Source: Streptomyces turgidiscabies Car8
GTDB lineage: Bacteria; Actinomycetota; Actinomycetes; Streptomycetales; Streptomycetaceae
Direction: 5' to 3'
NCBI RefSeq assembly: GCF_000331005.1
Contig: NZ_AEJB01000418.1
Location: forward strand, 1-34,949
DNA: 34,949 nt
Part shown: piece after piece, positions 1 through 7,398 of the stretch
Layout of the letters: every line of letters starts with the position of its first letter
Position numbering within the stretch: the first letter of the stretch is position 1
The notes under the pieces: generated by a model
Databases searched by the model: none
The model's input: the letters and a program-made list of their open reading frames with translations, nothing else
What the model was told of the DNA's origin: nothing
Program-made: the position numbers and the translations under genes

Positions 1-51
1 CCTCTCCACAGCACTGGCCCCAGCGACTCTGAAGATCTCCGCGGCCCGGAA

Positions 52-225
52 TCAGTGCTTCAGTGTGTCCTTGGCCTTCTGAGCGGTCTGTTTCGCGTCG
101 CTCGCCATCTGCTCGCGGGCGCCCTTCGCCGCCAGGCTTTCGTTGCCGACAGCCTCACCGGTGGCTTCCTTCATCCTGCCCTTGGTCTTCTTGGCCACGT
201 TCTTGACCTTCTTGCCTGCAGCCAT
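52..225 (-). CDS. CsbD-family small stress protein
   Basis: A 57-residue, lysine- and alanine-rich hydrophilic protein with the CsbD-type pattern of GRMKEATGEAVGNESLAAKG followed by a second AxQ-rich helix. CsbD proteins are abundant small general-stress proteins, sigma-B controlled in Bacillus subtilis; their molecular role is not known. The start at 225 is chosen because a strong GGGAGGTGA ribosome site lies 5 bases upstream; a longer open frame reaching 318 would read through the promoter region. It has no signal peptide or membrane span, so it is cytoplasmic. It lies on the same strand downstream of the ABC cassette but has its own sigma-B-like promoter. The length is typical for the family. 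Confidence 0.85.
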   Translation of the reverse strand: MAAGKKVKNVAKKTKGRMKEATGEAVGNESLAAKGAREQMASDAKQTAQKAKDTLKH

Positions 226-262
226 CACTTTCACCTCCCACACCACTGAGCTTCTCTGCCCC

Positions 263-287
263 GTACCCACGGTTGAGCCACTCAAGC
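263..287 (-). promoter_or_regulatory. Candidate sigma-B-type promoter of the csbD-like gene
   Basis: On the minus strand the sequence reads GCTT (284-287), 15 bases, then GGGTAC (263-268). This fits the Streptomyces sigma-B consensus GNNT-N14-16-GGGTAY. It lies about 40 bases before the csbD-like start codon at 225. Fit to the consensus is seen; activity is inferred. Confidence 0.6.
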
Positions 288-295
288 GGATTATC

Positions 296-309
296 TTCCC
301 AAAAGGGAA
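296..309. repeat. Short hairpin between ABC cassette and csbD-like gene
   Basis: TTCCC-AAAA-GGGAA, a 5-bp stem with a 4-base loop, starting just past the stop codon of the last membrane gene of the ABC cassette (stop at 311). It may weakly attenuate read-through from that operon. The stem is short, so a terminator call is tentative. Confidence 0.3.
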
Positions 310-310
310 A

Positions 311-937
311 TTACTCACCTGTCGGGCGTCTGAAGGAAGTGCGCTGAAGGAAGCGCACTGAAGCGTTCGGTCCCGCCACGGCGTAGGAAACGGTGCCGGT
401 GATCGCGAGGACGAGGGCCGTACCGGTGCCCGTTGCCGAGCCTGTTGGCAGCATCATCCAGGTCGCCACCCGCATGGCCGCGTTCGTCGGGGGCGGGGCG
501 AAGAACGCGAAGGAGAGCCAGGCGAAGGGCAGGGTCCATGCGTACTGGCCCCCCGAGAGTGTCGCGCCCAGAGCAGCGAGTCCCATCAGGCCCACGCTGT
601 CGCGGACGACGAACGCGGTGGTGGCCATGGGCCGGCCGGCTGCCGCCGCTGTCAGCAGCAGCACCGCCGCGACGACCGCGCCGGCGAGCAGCACGTGTGC
701 CGCTCTGCGCGGCACCCAGCGGATCGAGGCCGTCCGGTCCAGCGCGAGGTCCTGGCCGCTGAGTCCGACCGAGGCCGCCATCACCCCCGTAGCGAGGACG
801 AGGACCGGAACTCGCGGATCGACCTGCCCCTCACCACCGTCCCGGGCAAGTGCCCACACCGCCACCGCGCTGATCAGCATCACGGCGAGCGAGGCGGGCA
901 TCTGCCGCGAGCGTACGTACAGCGTCAGCCATCTCAC
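311..937 (-). CDS. Multi-span membrane protein, ABC-2-type permease component
   Basis: A 208-residue protein with about six hydrophobic segments (roughly residues 13-32, 45-60, 82-100, 113-130, 133-150 and 172-190) and no recognised catalytic motif. Its start codon overlaps the stop of the preceding membrane gene by 4 bases (ATGA), so the two are translationally coupled, and it is the last gene of the ECF sigma / anti-sigma / ABC cassette. By position and topology it is best read as a membrane subunit of the ABC transporter whose ATPase is encoded at 2325-3134. I recognise no specific family by name; substrate is unknown. The start is fixed by the coupling, since no separate ribosome site is needed. 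Confidence 0.75.
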   Translation of the reverse strand: MRWLTLYVRSRQMPASLAVMLISAVAVWALARDGGEGQVDPRVPVLVLATGVMAASVGLSGQDLALDRTASIRWVPRRAAHVLLAGAVVAAVLLLTAAAAGRPMATTAFVVRDSVGLMGLAALGATLSGGQYAWTLPFAWLSFAFFAPPPTNAAMRVATWMMLPTGSATGTGTALVLAITGTVSYAVAGPNASVRFLQRTSFRRPTGE

Positions 938-2328
938 CGGGACGCACCGCCGGACAGCACCTCGAAGGGGTCACCCTCGCAGGAGAGTGCGGCGGCGCGC
1001 ATCGCGTTGATCCGCGAGAGCTGCTCCGCGCGCGGAAGCGACATGAGCTTCTGCCACACCGGGCGGGCTTCGGTGTCCAGCTCACCACGCAGCTTTGCCG
1101 GTGTGCCGGTAAACGGTTCGAAGTCGCCGAGGACCCAGCCCGCCGCGACGGCCTGCGCGTAGTCGTCTCCCCCGAAGCCGTCAAAGCCGACAGGGGTGCA
1201 CCCAGGCACCATGCCCTTGGCGATCAGGGCCCGGGCCAGGTCGTCACCCTTCGCTGCGGAGACGATGCTGTCGTCGAAGTCGAGAAGCAACGTCTCACGG
1301 GACCACCGCGGTGTGGAGCCGGTCGGCAGCAGAGAGGTGTTCTCACGGATCGCCACCGGCGCCCGGCCGCCCAGGGCACGGTGCAGCAGACGCAGTGCCT
1401 CCTTACCGGGGCCCGCGAGGTCGGCGAGCCGGTCCTGGTGCGCCTTCGTCACGCACACCGGCCCGTCGCACACCAACCTCATGGCGGTCTTGTCGACGAT
1501 GTAGATCCGGTGCGGGTCGGAGGGGAGGACGAGCAGCGCGATCACCGCGCCCGCCAGTACGGGGACCAGGGCGGTCAGCCGGGCGCGCCAGGTCGCGGCG
1601 ACGAGCAGCGCGAAGCCCGTCCCGGCCATGCCGAGCACCCAGATCGTCTGTCCGACGTGCACCGACGTGGAGAGCGTGACGAACACATTGCGCACCTCCT
1701 CCACCGCCGGTGACAGCAGCGAGACCCGGTTCGGTTCCGTGGTGGGGATGCCCAGTGTCGCGCTCGTCTGTGTCCGGCCCAACGACATTTGCATGAGGAC
1801 CGTGAACACGAAGGCGGTCATGGCCAGCGCGGGCGGAGTCAGCACCGAGGGCACAGCACGCCCTGCCCCCATGCCCAGCACGGCTCCCGCCACGAGGAAG
1901 AGCGCCCCCAGGATCGAGATCGGCAACCACCCGAGGTGCGTGTAGTCGGTGCTGGGGATGACCTGGACCGCTCCGACAAGGACGAGAAGCGCGAAGGCCG
2001 AGGCCACCGTGACCGCCGTCGTGCCCGCCGAGGTGGCCGCACGGTGCCAGGGGGGCCGCGGCGTGCTTGTCAGCAGCTCGGACATCTTCGAGCGGTGGTC
2101 GCGCAGGCCCTGCAACGCTCCGAGCCCCACGACGAGCGGCCACAGGTAGAAGAGCAGGCCGCGGGTCACCAGAGCCATGGACGTCCACTGAGCCGTCCAC
2201 GCCCTGGTGCCCTGCCACCACGAGCCGAACAGCAGGTACAGGAACGCCAGCGCCGTCGTCAGCACGAGGGCGCCCGCCCACGGGGCGACGGAGCGTTTCA
2301 GCTCGATGCGCAGGACACCGGTGCTCAC
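934..2328 (-). CDS. ABC transporter membrane protein with large C-terminal extracytoplasmic domain
   Basis: A 464-residue protein starting at a GTG that overlaps the ATPase stop codon (GTGA). The first 270 residues hold about seven hydrophobic segments (near 16-34, 52-72, 103-121, 135-153, 165-183, 227-246 and 251-269). With an N-in orientation this puts the last 195 residues outside the cell. That domain contains four cysteines (a CDGPVC pair, one in PGCTP, one in LSCEG), while the membrane half has none, which suits disulphide bonding outside. I do not recognise the soluble domain. A longer upstream open frame exists but overlaps the whole ATPase and is a shadow. Most likely role: permease plus sensing or substrate-handling domain of the ABC system. 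Confidence 0.75.
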   Translation of the reverse strand: MSTGVLRIELKRSVAPWAGALVLTTALAFLYLLFGSWWQGTRAWTAQWTSMALVTRGLLFYLWPLVVGLGALQGLRDHRSKMSELLTSTPRPPWHRAATSAGTTAVTVASAFALLVLVGAVQVIPSTDYTHLGWLPISILGALFLVAGAVLGMGAGRAVPSVLTPPALAMTAFVFTVLMQMSLGRTQTSATLGIPTTEPNRVSLLSPAVEEVRNVFVTLSTSVHVGQTIWVLGMAGTGFALLVAATWRARLTALVPVLAGAVIALLVLPSDPHRIYIVDKTAMRLVCDGPVCVTKAHQDRLADLAGPGKEALRLLHRALGGRAPVAIRENTSLLPTGSTPRWSRETLLLDFDDSIVSAAKGDDLARALIAKGMVPGCTPVGFDGFGGDDYAQAVAAGWVLGDFEPFTGTPAKLRGELDTEARPVWQKLMSLPRAEQLSRINAMRAAALSCEGDPFEVLSGGASR

Positions 2329-3134
2329 CAGGTACCCCCCGTGCGGCCGGGGCTCTGCAGCAGCGCCGAGTAGCCGCGCTCCATCGGGCTGTCCCCCACG
2401 TCCTTCGGGCCGCCCGCCGCCGCCAGCTCGTCCGGAGAGCCCTGGAAGACCAGACGTCCCTCGGCGAAGAGGACCACGTCGGTGCAGGCGGCGGCGACAT
2501 CCTCGACCAGATGCGTCGAGACGAGCACACAGGTGTCCGTGCCCAGCTCCTGCAGCAGCTTGCGGAACCTCAGCCGCTGCGCCGGGTCCAGGCCGGCCGT
2601 CGGCTCGTCCAGCAGCAGGACCGTCGGGTCGTTGACGATGGCCTGGGCGATCCCGACCCTCCGCACCATGCCACCCGAAAGGGCCTTCATCTTCGCGTCG
2701 GCTCGGTCCGCCAGACCCACCCGCTCGACGGCACGCTGCACCGCCGCCGGGACATCCGCCTTCGGCACCTCCTTCAGCCATGCCATGTACTCGACGAACT
2801 CGCGGACCGTGAACCGCTTGTAGTAGCCGAACTCCTGCGGCAGGTATCCGATCCGGCGCCGCAGGGCACGGTGTTCACCCCTGCCGCCCACGGACTGGCC
2901 GAGCATCTCCAGAGTGCCCTCGGTGGGGCGCAGCACGGTGGCCAGAGTACGGATGAGGGTTGTCTTGCCCGCTCCGTTGGGGCCGAGGAGACCGTGTACG
3001 CCGGCACCCAGCGACAGGTCGAGGCCGTCGACGGCCATCCGTTTCCCGCCGACCCTTACCTTCAGCCCGGTGGCCTGGATCTCCCAGGCGTAGGCCGTCG
3101 GCGCGAGGTCGGCGGCGCTCACCGCGGACGTCAT
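2325..3134 (-). CDS. ABC transporter ATP-binding protein
   Basis: A 269-residue ATPase with all ABC hallmarks in order: Walker A GPNGAGKTT (residues 51-59), signature LSGGMVRR, Walker B VLLLDEPTAGLDP, and the H-loop histidine in STHLV. It energises the membrane proteins encoded just downstream. The start at 3134 is preferred because AAGGAA lies 8 bases upstream; an alternative ATG at 3158 overlaps the anti-sigma stop codon (ATGA) and would add eight residues. The closest general class is the drug/antibiotic or ABC-2 exporter type (single ATPase with separate membrane proteins, no binding protein nearby), so export is more likely than import. The substrate cannot be read from the sequence. Confidence 0.93.
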   Translation of the reverse strand: MTSAVSAADLAPTAYAWEIQATGLKVRVGGKRMAVDGLDLSLGAGVHGLLGPNGAGKTTLIRTLATVLRPTEGTLEMLGQSVGGRGEHRALRRRIGYLPQEFGYYKRFTVREFVEYMAWLKEVPKADVPAAVQRAVERVGLADRADAKMKALSGGMVRRVGIAQAIVNDPTVLLLDEPTAGLDPAQRLRFRKLLQELGTDTCVLVSTHLVEDVAAACTDVVLFAEGRLVFQGSPDELAAAGGPKDVGDSPMERGYSALLQSPGRTGGTW

Positions 3135-3154
3135 GTCGTGTTCCTTTCGGTACG

Positions 3155-3973
3155 TCATCGATGGGTTCCCAGCACGGAGTAGGCGCCTCTGCGGGCGATC
3201 ACGACACCGCTGCCGAGAACGAGAATCAGCGCCCACGCGGGCAGACCGTCGGTCTGCAGGGCGAAGGTCGTACGGCTGGTGGCGAGGGTCGGCGCCACGA
3301 CCACGGCGCCCCACACCCCGCCCAGAACAACGGCGGCGCGGGTCACCCCGACGACGCCGCCGAGCGCCAGTGTCGCCGCGGTGAAGGCAAGACAGGGCAG
3401 CAGCCACTGAGCCACCATCACCCCCGTCATCCATCCGCCCAACAGCAGAGCGGGGACGACGACACCGAGCACGGAGGCGGTGCGCCGCAGCACCAGGTAG
3501 AGCCCGGCCCTGGGTACCGAGGCCGTCAGTTCGTACGCCGGGTCCAGACCGCGCGACCAGGACGCCGCGACGCCGAGCACGGGCAGCACCGGCGCGAACA
3601 GCAGCACCAGCGACACCTCCCCGGTGCCGCTGCCGACCGTGTCGAGCAGCAGGGCCAGCAGTGTCACGCCCACGACCATGGCCAGCCACGGCACCATGGT
3701 GGGCGTCATCCACCTCGCCAGGCGTGCCGACCGGCGCCGGCTGCGCGGCATCGTGGGAGTGACCGCCAACCGGTCCTCCAGGCCGGCCCACACGGTGTCG
3801 ACCAGCGACGCCACCACGGGCACCTCGGCATCGACGACCGCCGCCAGCCGGTCACGGCACACCCGGCACATCTCCAGATGGGCCTCCACGGCCCACACCT
3901 CGTCGGCGGCGAGGTCCGTGCCGCCGCGTGCGTAACCCTCGATGATCCGCATCGAGGCATGTTCCCCACTCAT
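3155..3973 (-). CDS. Zinc-finger anti-sigma protein fused to a multi-span membrane domain
   Basis: A 272-residue protein. The N-terminus holds an anti-sigma zinc-finger motif, HLEMCRVC, with His32, Cys36 and Cys39 in the HxxxCxxC spacing of ZAS/zf-HC2 proteins. Residues 93-260 form about six hydrophobic segments rather than the usual single span. The start overlaps the sigma factor stop by 4 bases (ATGA), and the ABC ATPase follows directly. Inferred role: it holds the ECF sigma factor at the membrane and releases it on a signal, possibly one tied to transport by the neighbouring ABC proteins. The membrane part resembles ABC permease components in layout, so it may also be a transporter subunit. 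A cytoplasmic zinc finger and integral membrane location are expected. Confidence 0.82.
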   Translation of the reverse strand: MSGEHASMRIIEGYARGGTDLAADEVWAVEAHLEMCRVCRDRLAAVVDAEVPVVASLVDTVWAGLEDRLAVTPTMPRSRRRSARLARWMTPTMVPWLAMVVGVTLLALLLDTVGSGTGEVSLVLLFAPVLPVLGVAASWSRGLDPAYELTASVPRAGLYLVLRRTASVLGVVVPALLLGGWMTGVMVAQWLLPCLAFTAATLALGGVVGVTRAAVVLGGVWGAVVVAPTLATSRTTFALQTDGLPAWALILVLGSGVVIARRGAYSVLGTHR

Positions 3974-4521
3974 GCCAGTGCCCTCCGCATCGCGATACGG
4001 GCCCGGCGCGCACGGGTCTTGACCGTGCCCTCGGGCAGCCCGAGCAGGACCGCGGTCTCGCGGACGGACAACCCGTCGAGGACCAGGGCCTGCAATATCT
4101 GTCTCAACTCCGGCGCCAGGCACCGCAGCGCGTCCCCGACATCACCGCCGACGGTCCCCGCGAGCGCCTCCTCCTCGGCGGCGGGCGCCGCGTCGGGAAC
4201 GGCGGCGGCCCGCGGTGGCTCCGCGTGGTGGGCCCGTCGCCGGAACGCGTCGACCAGACGGCGCGCCGCGATCGTCCACAGCCAACCGGTGGCCGACCCT
4301 CCGACAGCGGCTCCGGCGAACGCACCCGCCGCGCGCCACACCGCCAGATACGTCTCCTGCATGACTTCCGCGACGATCTGCTCGTCCCCGCACCGGCGGC
4401 GCAATCGCACCGCCATCCACGGCGACGTACGCCGGTACAGCTCCTCGAACGCGGCACGGTCGCCCTTTGCCACCAGCCGGACGAGACGCTCCTCGTCCAA
4501 CTCGTGCGGCGCTGCCCTCAT
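3970..4521 (-). CDS. ECF-family RNA polymerase sigma factor
   Basis: A 183-residue sigma factor of the ECF (group IV) class. Region 2 spans about residues 10-75, including the DEQIVAEVMQETYLAVWR core-binding helix; region 4 occupies the C-terminal 55 residues with the helix-turn-helix LSVRETAVLLGLPEGTVKTR. The linker between them is Ala/Pro/Glu-rich. The start at 4521 (MRAAPHELDEERL) is chosen because the family begins shortly before region 2; an in-frame extension to 4629 adds 36 low-complexity residues. It is coupled to the anti-sigma gene by ATGA. It probably directs transcription of this cassette; no clear ECF -35/-10 pair was found in the 108 bases upstream. Confidence 0.9.
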   Translation of the reverse strand: MRAAPHELDEERLVRLVAKGDRAAFEELYRRTSPWMAVRLRRRCGDEQIVAEVMQETYLAVWRAAGAFAGAAVGGSATGWLWTIAARRLVDAFRRRAHHAEPPRAAAVPDAAPAAEEEALAGTVGGDVGDALRCLAPELRQILQALVLDGLSVRETAVLLGLPEGTVKTRARRARIAMRRALA

Positions 4522-4629
4522 TGATCTCACGCCCGCTAGACGCCCGAGCCGGGCGCCAGGTTTTCCTTCCGACGTGATCCCCGTCACACGGAGAGGGCCC
4601 GGTCGACTCCGTCCCCCTCCACTACCCAC

Positions 4630-5760
4630 CTACCCGCGCTGCTCGTAGCGCCGCCAATCCCGTCCGCTGTCGCGAGAGATCCACAGCCCTTCGCCCTTCA
4701 CCAGGTCGTACGTCGACGTCGTCGCGTCGGCGATGCCGTAGAGGGTGGTGCCACCGACGGTGAACGACGTGAAGCTCACGGGCGTCCTCAGTTCGCGGAA
4801 GGCGTTGTTGGTGCGGTCGGCGGCGAGCCAGTAGCGGCCGCCTTCCTCGCCGACGAGCAGCCGACCGTCCGCGAGCAGTTCCAGGACCAGCGCATCCGGG
4901 CCACGCCCGAGGTCCCTCCAGTCGATTCCGTCGGCGAGGACCTTCCGCCAGTGCCTGCCGCTGTCCGTCGTCAGCAACAGGCCCCGCACACTCTCACCCT
5001 GAATGAGGGACAGCGCCGCGATGCCGTCCCGCGCGGCGAGGACACCTCCCAGGTACGGCTTGGGGACGGCCGTGGAGCCGACGGTGCGACCGTCACGCTG
5101 CCATACGACGCGGTTCGGGTCGTCGGTCAGCGGCTGGTCCAGGCTCCAGACCGTGCCCCGCTCGTCGACGGCGAGGCGGACGGCGCCGTCGGGTACACCC
5201 GCCGGGGGCGCCACGGTGCGCGTGGCGGGGCGGTAGATGAGCGTCGGCTCCGGTTCGGCGAGCAGGACGTCGCCGGGGCGGGCGCGCAAGGGGGTCCCGG
5301 CGACGACTGCCTTGTGCCGCTTGCCGCGTACGTCGAGGCTCCACGCTCCCTCCGCCCCGTCCGCCTGCGGCACCCGCACGAAGCCTCCGGGCGCTCCCTT
5401 GAACGCGGGCGCCACCGCCTCCGCGTCTCCGTGCTCAGCTTGTTCGGCGACCGTGCGGCCGTCGGGGCCGACGATGCGCCAGGCGGTGGCCGCCGGTCCC
5501 TCGTCGTCCTCGACGTTGCCGGCCTCGTACGCCAGAAGCAGCGATCCGTCGTCCGCGCGGCTCACGCCGAGGGGGGCGCCGGCCATCTCGATGACGTCGG
5601 CGGGGCGTGGGTGAGGATCTTCGATGACGCGCTTGTACTTCGTCTCCCGGTCCTCGGGCTTTGCAGCGCCGGAGCCACCCTGCCCACAGGCTGTCAGCGC
5701 CAACACCGCACTCGCCACGAGCCCGACCGTCCGCCTGCCGCGTTTCCTCGACCACACCAT
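4630..5760 (-). CDS. Lipoprotein with BNR/Asp-box beta-propeller motifs
   Basis: A 376-residue protein with a lipoprotein signal: basic n-region, hydrophobic stretch and lipobox LTAC with the modified Cys at residue 25. Two Asp-box motifs are visible, TTDSGRHWRKV and SRDSGRDWRRY (pattern S/T-x-D-x-G-x-x-W), typical of sialidase-like or photosystem-stability-type beta-propellers. The sialidase catalytic residues are not evident, so an enzyme call is not justified; ligand or surface binding is more likely. It sits on the same strand 108 bases ahead of the ECF sigma gene and may be its operon leader or an extracytoplasmic partner. The start has GAGGAT 7 bases upstream. It is divergent from the ArsR-type regulator gene. 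Confidence 0.8.
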   Translation of the reverse strand: MVWSRKRGRRTVGLVASAVLALTACGQGGSGAAKPEDRETKYKRVIEDPHPRPADVIEMAGAPLGVSRADDGSLLLAYEAGNVEDDEGPAATAWRIVGPDGRTVAEQAEHGDAEAVAPAFKGAPGGFVRVPQADGAEGAWSLDVRGKRHKAVVAGTPLRARPGDVLLAEPEPTLIYRPATRTVAPPAGVPDGAVRLAVDERGTVWSLDQPLTDDPNRVVWQRDGRTVGSTAVPKPYLGGVLAARDGIAALSLIQGESVRGLLLTTDSGRHWRKVLADGIDWRDLGRGPDALVLELLADGRLLVGEEGGRYWLAADRTNNAFRELRTPVSFTSFTVGGTTLYGIADATTSTYDLVKGEGLWISRDSGRDWRRYEQRG

Positions 5761-5851
5761 GGCCGCATCCTCACACGAGGCAGTGGCCTACTCGGCGGGA
5801 GCTGAGGAGGAGAGCCTGCTCACCGAACAGGAGTCCCACATCAATTATTCC

Positions 5852-5881
5852 TTGACACGAATATTCTCAATGGAGAATACT
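5852..5881 (+). promoter_or_regulatory. Candidate promoter of the arsR-SRPBCC gene
   Basis: TTGACA at 5852-5857 matches the -35 consensus, with a weak AATACT at 5876-5881 after an 18-base spacer. A start point about 7 bases downstream would fall at the ATG (5889), implying a leaderless or near-leaderless mRNA. The -35 is clear; the -10 is only fair. Confidence 0.5.
5862..5879. promoter_or_regulatory. Candidate ArsR-type operator (inverted repeat)
   Basis: TATTCTC-AATG-GAGAATA, a perfect 7-bp inverted repeat with a 4-base spacer, placed between the -35 and -10 elements of the promoter for the downstream ArsR-type regulator. It is AT-rich against a G/C-rich background. Position and symmetry suggest autorepression; binding is inferred. 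Confidence 0.6.
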
Positions 5882-5888
5882 TCTCGTC

Positions 5889-6767
5889 ATGGACGCACTC
5901 CTCGCCGCACTGGCCGATCCGGCCCGTTGGCGTCTCGTGAGCCTGCTGGCCGAGCAGCCCCGCTCGGTCGGCGTTCTGGCTCAGCTCACCGACGCGCGCC
6001 AGCCGCAGACGACCAAGCATCTGCAGACCCTTGAGCGCGCCGGCATCGTGACGTCGCTACGCACCGGTCAGCGCCGTATCTACACACTGCGCTCCGCTCC
6101 GCTGCGCGAACTGGCGGCTGCGCTCGGCCGCCTCGCCGACGCCAGGGACCAGGCCGAAGGCCCGCATGCGACCCATGACCACTACGGACTCGGTGTCCGG
6201 GCGGAGCGGCTCGCCGCCCACGAGCCGGGATGGGCCGACGGCCGCGCGTTCGGCTTCCACCGGTCGCTGGCAGGTCCCGCCAAGCTGGTCTGGCGCCACC
6301 TCACCGAGGCCGCGCTGCTCTCGTCCTGGTGGACCCCCCAGGATCTCCGGGCCTCCGAGCTCGTCTTCGAGGCGCGTCCCGGCGGGCGGATCGTCCAGGA
6401 GTACCGCGACGCCGAAGACGTCGACGGCACCGAACCGGTCGCCGGTCGCGCGGAGGGAGTCGTCGACGACGTACGGATTGGTGAGCACATCGCCTACCGG
6501 CTCTCCCCGCTGCTGCCCGACGGCCGCCCCGCCTTCACCGCCCATGTCTCCATGGGCCTCAGCCCCACCGACACGGGTACGGACCTTGACGTCCAATGGC
6601 GGATCACCGACAGCACTGTCGAGTCCGCGGACTTCGTGGCGGGCGTCGAGATCGGCTTCGGGCAGAGCCTCGACCAGCTCGCGGCAACCCTGGACACGTA
6701 CGCACACGACAGCAGCACCAGTGACAACACCAGCACCAGCACCACCGACACAGGGAGCACGAAATGA
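5889..6767 (+). CDS. ArsR-type HTH regulator fused to SRPBCC (AHSA1-like) domain
   Basis: A 292-residue two-domain protein. Residues 1-85 form an ArsR-type winged helix (ADPARWRLVSLLAEQP, then a recognition region with QTTKHLQTLERAGIV and a wing ending in RRIYTL). Residues about 105-275 match the SRPBCC/AHSA1 ligand-binding fold, with the typical VWRHLTEAALLSSWW and PGGRIVQEYRD segments. The tail is Ser/Thr/Asp low complexity. No metal-binding ELCVCD motif is present, so a small organic ligand bound by the SRPBCC part is more likely than a metal. The stop overlaps the start of the reductase gene (ATGA), making a two-gene operon. An inverted repeat in the promoter suggests autoregulation. Confidence 0.87.
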   Translation: MDALLAALADPARWRLVSLLAEQPRSVGVLAQLTDARQPQTTKHLQTLERAGIVTSLRTGQRRIYTLRSAPLRELAAALGRLADARDQAEGPHATHDHYGLGVRAERLAAHEPGWADGRAFGFHRSLAGPAKLVWRHLTEAALLSSWWTPQDLRASELVFEARPGGRIVQEYRDAEDVDGTEPVAGRAEGVVDDVRIGEHIAYRLSPLLPDGRPAFTAHVSMGLSPTDTGTDLDVQWRITDSTVESADFVAGVEIGFGQSLDQLAATLDTYAHDSSTSDNTSTSTTDTGSTK

Positions 6768-7366
6768 CACAGCACAGCACCGGACGCCGGGTCGTCACCA
6801 ACATCGCACTCTCCCTCGACGGCCGCTATGCCGCTCCGGACAACCCGCTGGACATGGGCTGGGTGATGCCGTACGCCGTGACCGACGTCGCCCGCGACCA
6901 CCTGACCAGCCTCTGGGAGCCGGCGACGACGGCCCTGCTCGGGCGGGTCAACGCCGAGGGGTTCCTGGGTTTCTGGCCCACCGTCATCGGCATGGAGGGT
7001 GCTGACCCCCGCGACAAAGGCTTCGCGAAATGGCTTGTCGACACCGACAAGGTGGTCCTCTCCTCCACCCTCGACGAGGCGCCGTGGGAGCGGACAGCGA
7101 TCGTCAGCAAACCGGCCGCCGAGGTGGTCACGGACCTCAAGGCCACCGAGGGCGGCGACATCCTCGTCCTCTCCAGCGCGAGCGTCATCAAGGCGCTGCT
7201 GGCGGCCGACAAGGTCGACCGGCTGGCACTCACCGTCTTTCCGGTCTTTCTCGGCGGCGGGCCGCGCCTCTTCGACGACGGCCTGCCCGCGAACCGGTGG
7301 ACCCTCGTCAGCCAGACCGCGGGCGAGCACGGCACATCGGCCCTCGTCTACGACCGAGTCCGCTGA
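6764..7366 (+). CDS. RibD C-terminal / dihydrofolate reductase-fold protein
   Basis: A 200-residue protein of the RibD-C/DHFR superfamily: N-terminal VVTNIALSLDGRYAAPD, central LLGRVNAEGFLGFWP, and C-terminal VLSSASVIKALLAADKVDRL followed by FPVFLGGGPRLF, the usual NADPH-binding and closing strands of the fold. These proteins are likely NAD(P)H-dependent reductases, but substrates are mostly unknown. It is translationally coupled by a 4-base overlap to the ArsR-SRPBCC regulator, which probably controls it in response to its ligand. This regulator-reductase pairing is recurrent in Streptomyces. It is cytoplasmic and has no signal sequence. A second, only distantly similar family member lies at 27586-28230. 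Confidence 0.85.
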   Translation: MTQHSTGRRVVTNIALSLDGRYAAPDNPLDMGWVMPYAVTDVARDHLTSLWEPATTALLGRVNAEGFLGFWPTVIGMEGADPRDKGFAKWLVDTDKVVLSSTLDEAPWERTAIVSKPAAEVVTDLKATEGGDILVLSSASVIKALLAADKVDRLALTVFPVFLGGGPRLFDDGLPANRWTLVSQTAGEHGTSALVYDRVR

Positions 7367-7398
7367 ACCGGCGGGACGGACGAGCCTGCCCGGTTCAG
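7363..7398. terminator. Bidirectional hairpin terminator overlapping two stop codons
   Basis: CTGAACCGG (7363-7371) and CCGGTTCAG (7390-7398) form a perfect 9-bp stem around an 18-base loop. The stop codons of the convergent reductase gene (7364-7366) and TOPRIM gene (7395-7397) both lie in the stem. No T-run follows, as is common in Streptomyces. Confidence 0.65.

Noticed and set aside
2329..2781. N-terminal extension of the ABC membrane protein gene
   Set aside because: It runs antiparallel in frame to the ATPase coding region and has the low-complexity Gly/Arg look of a shadow; the GTG at 2328 overlaps the ATPase stop as expected.
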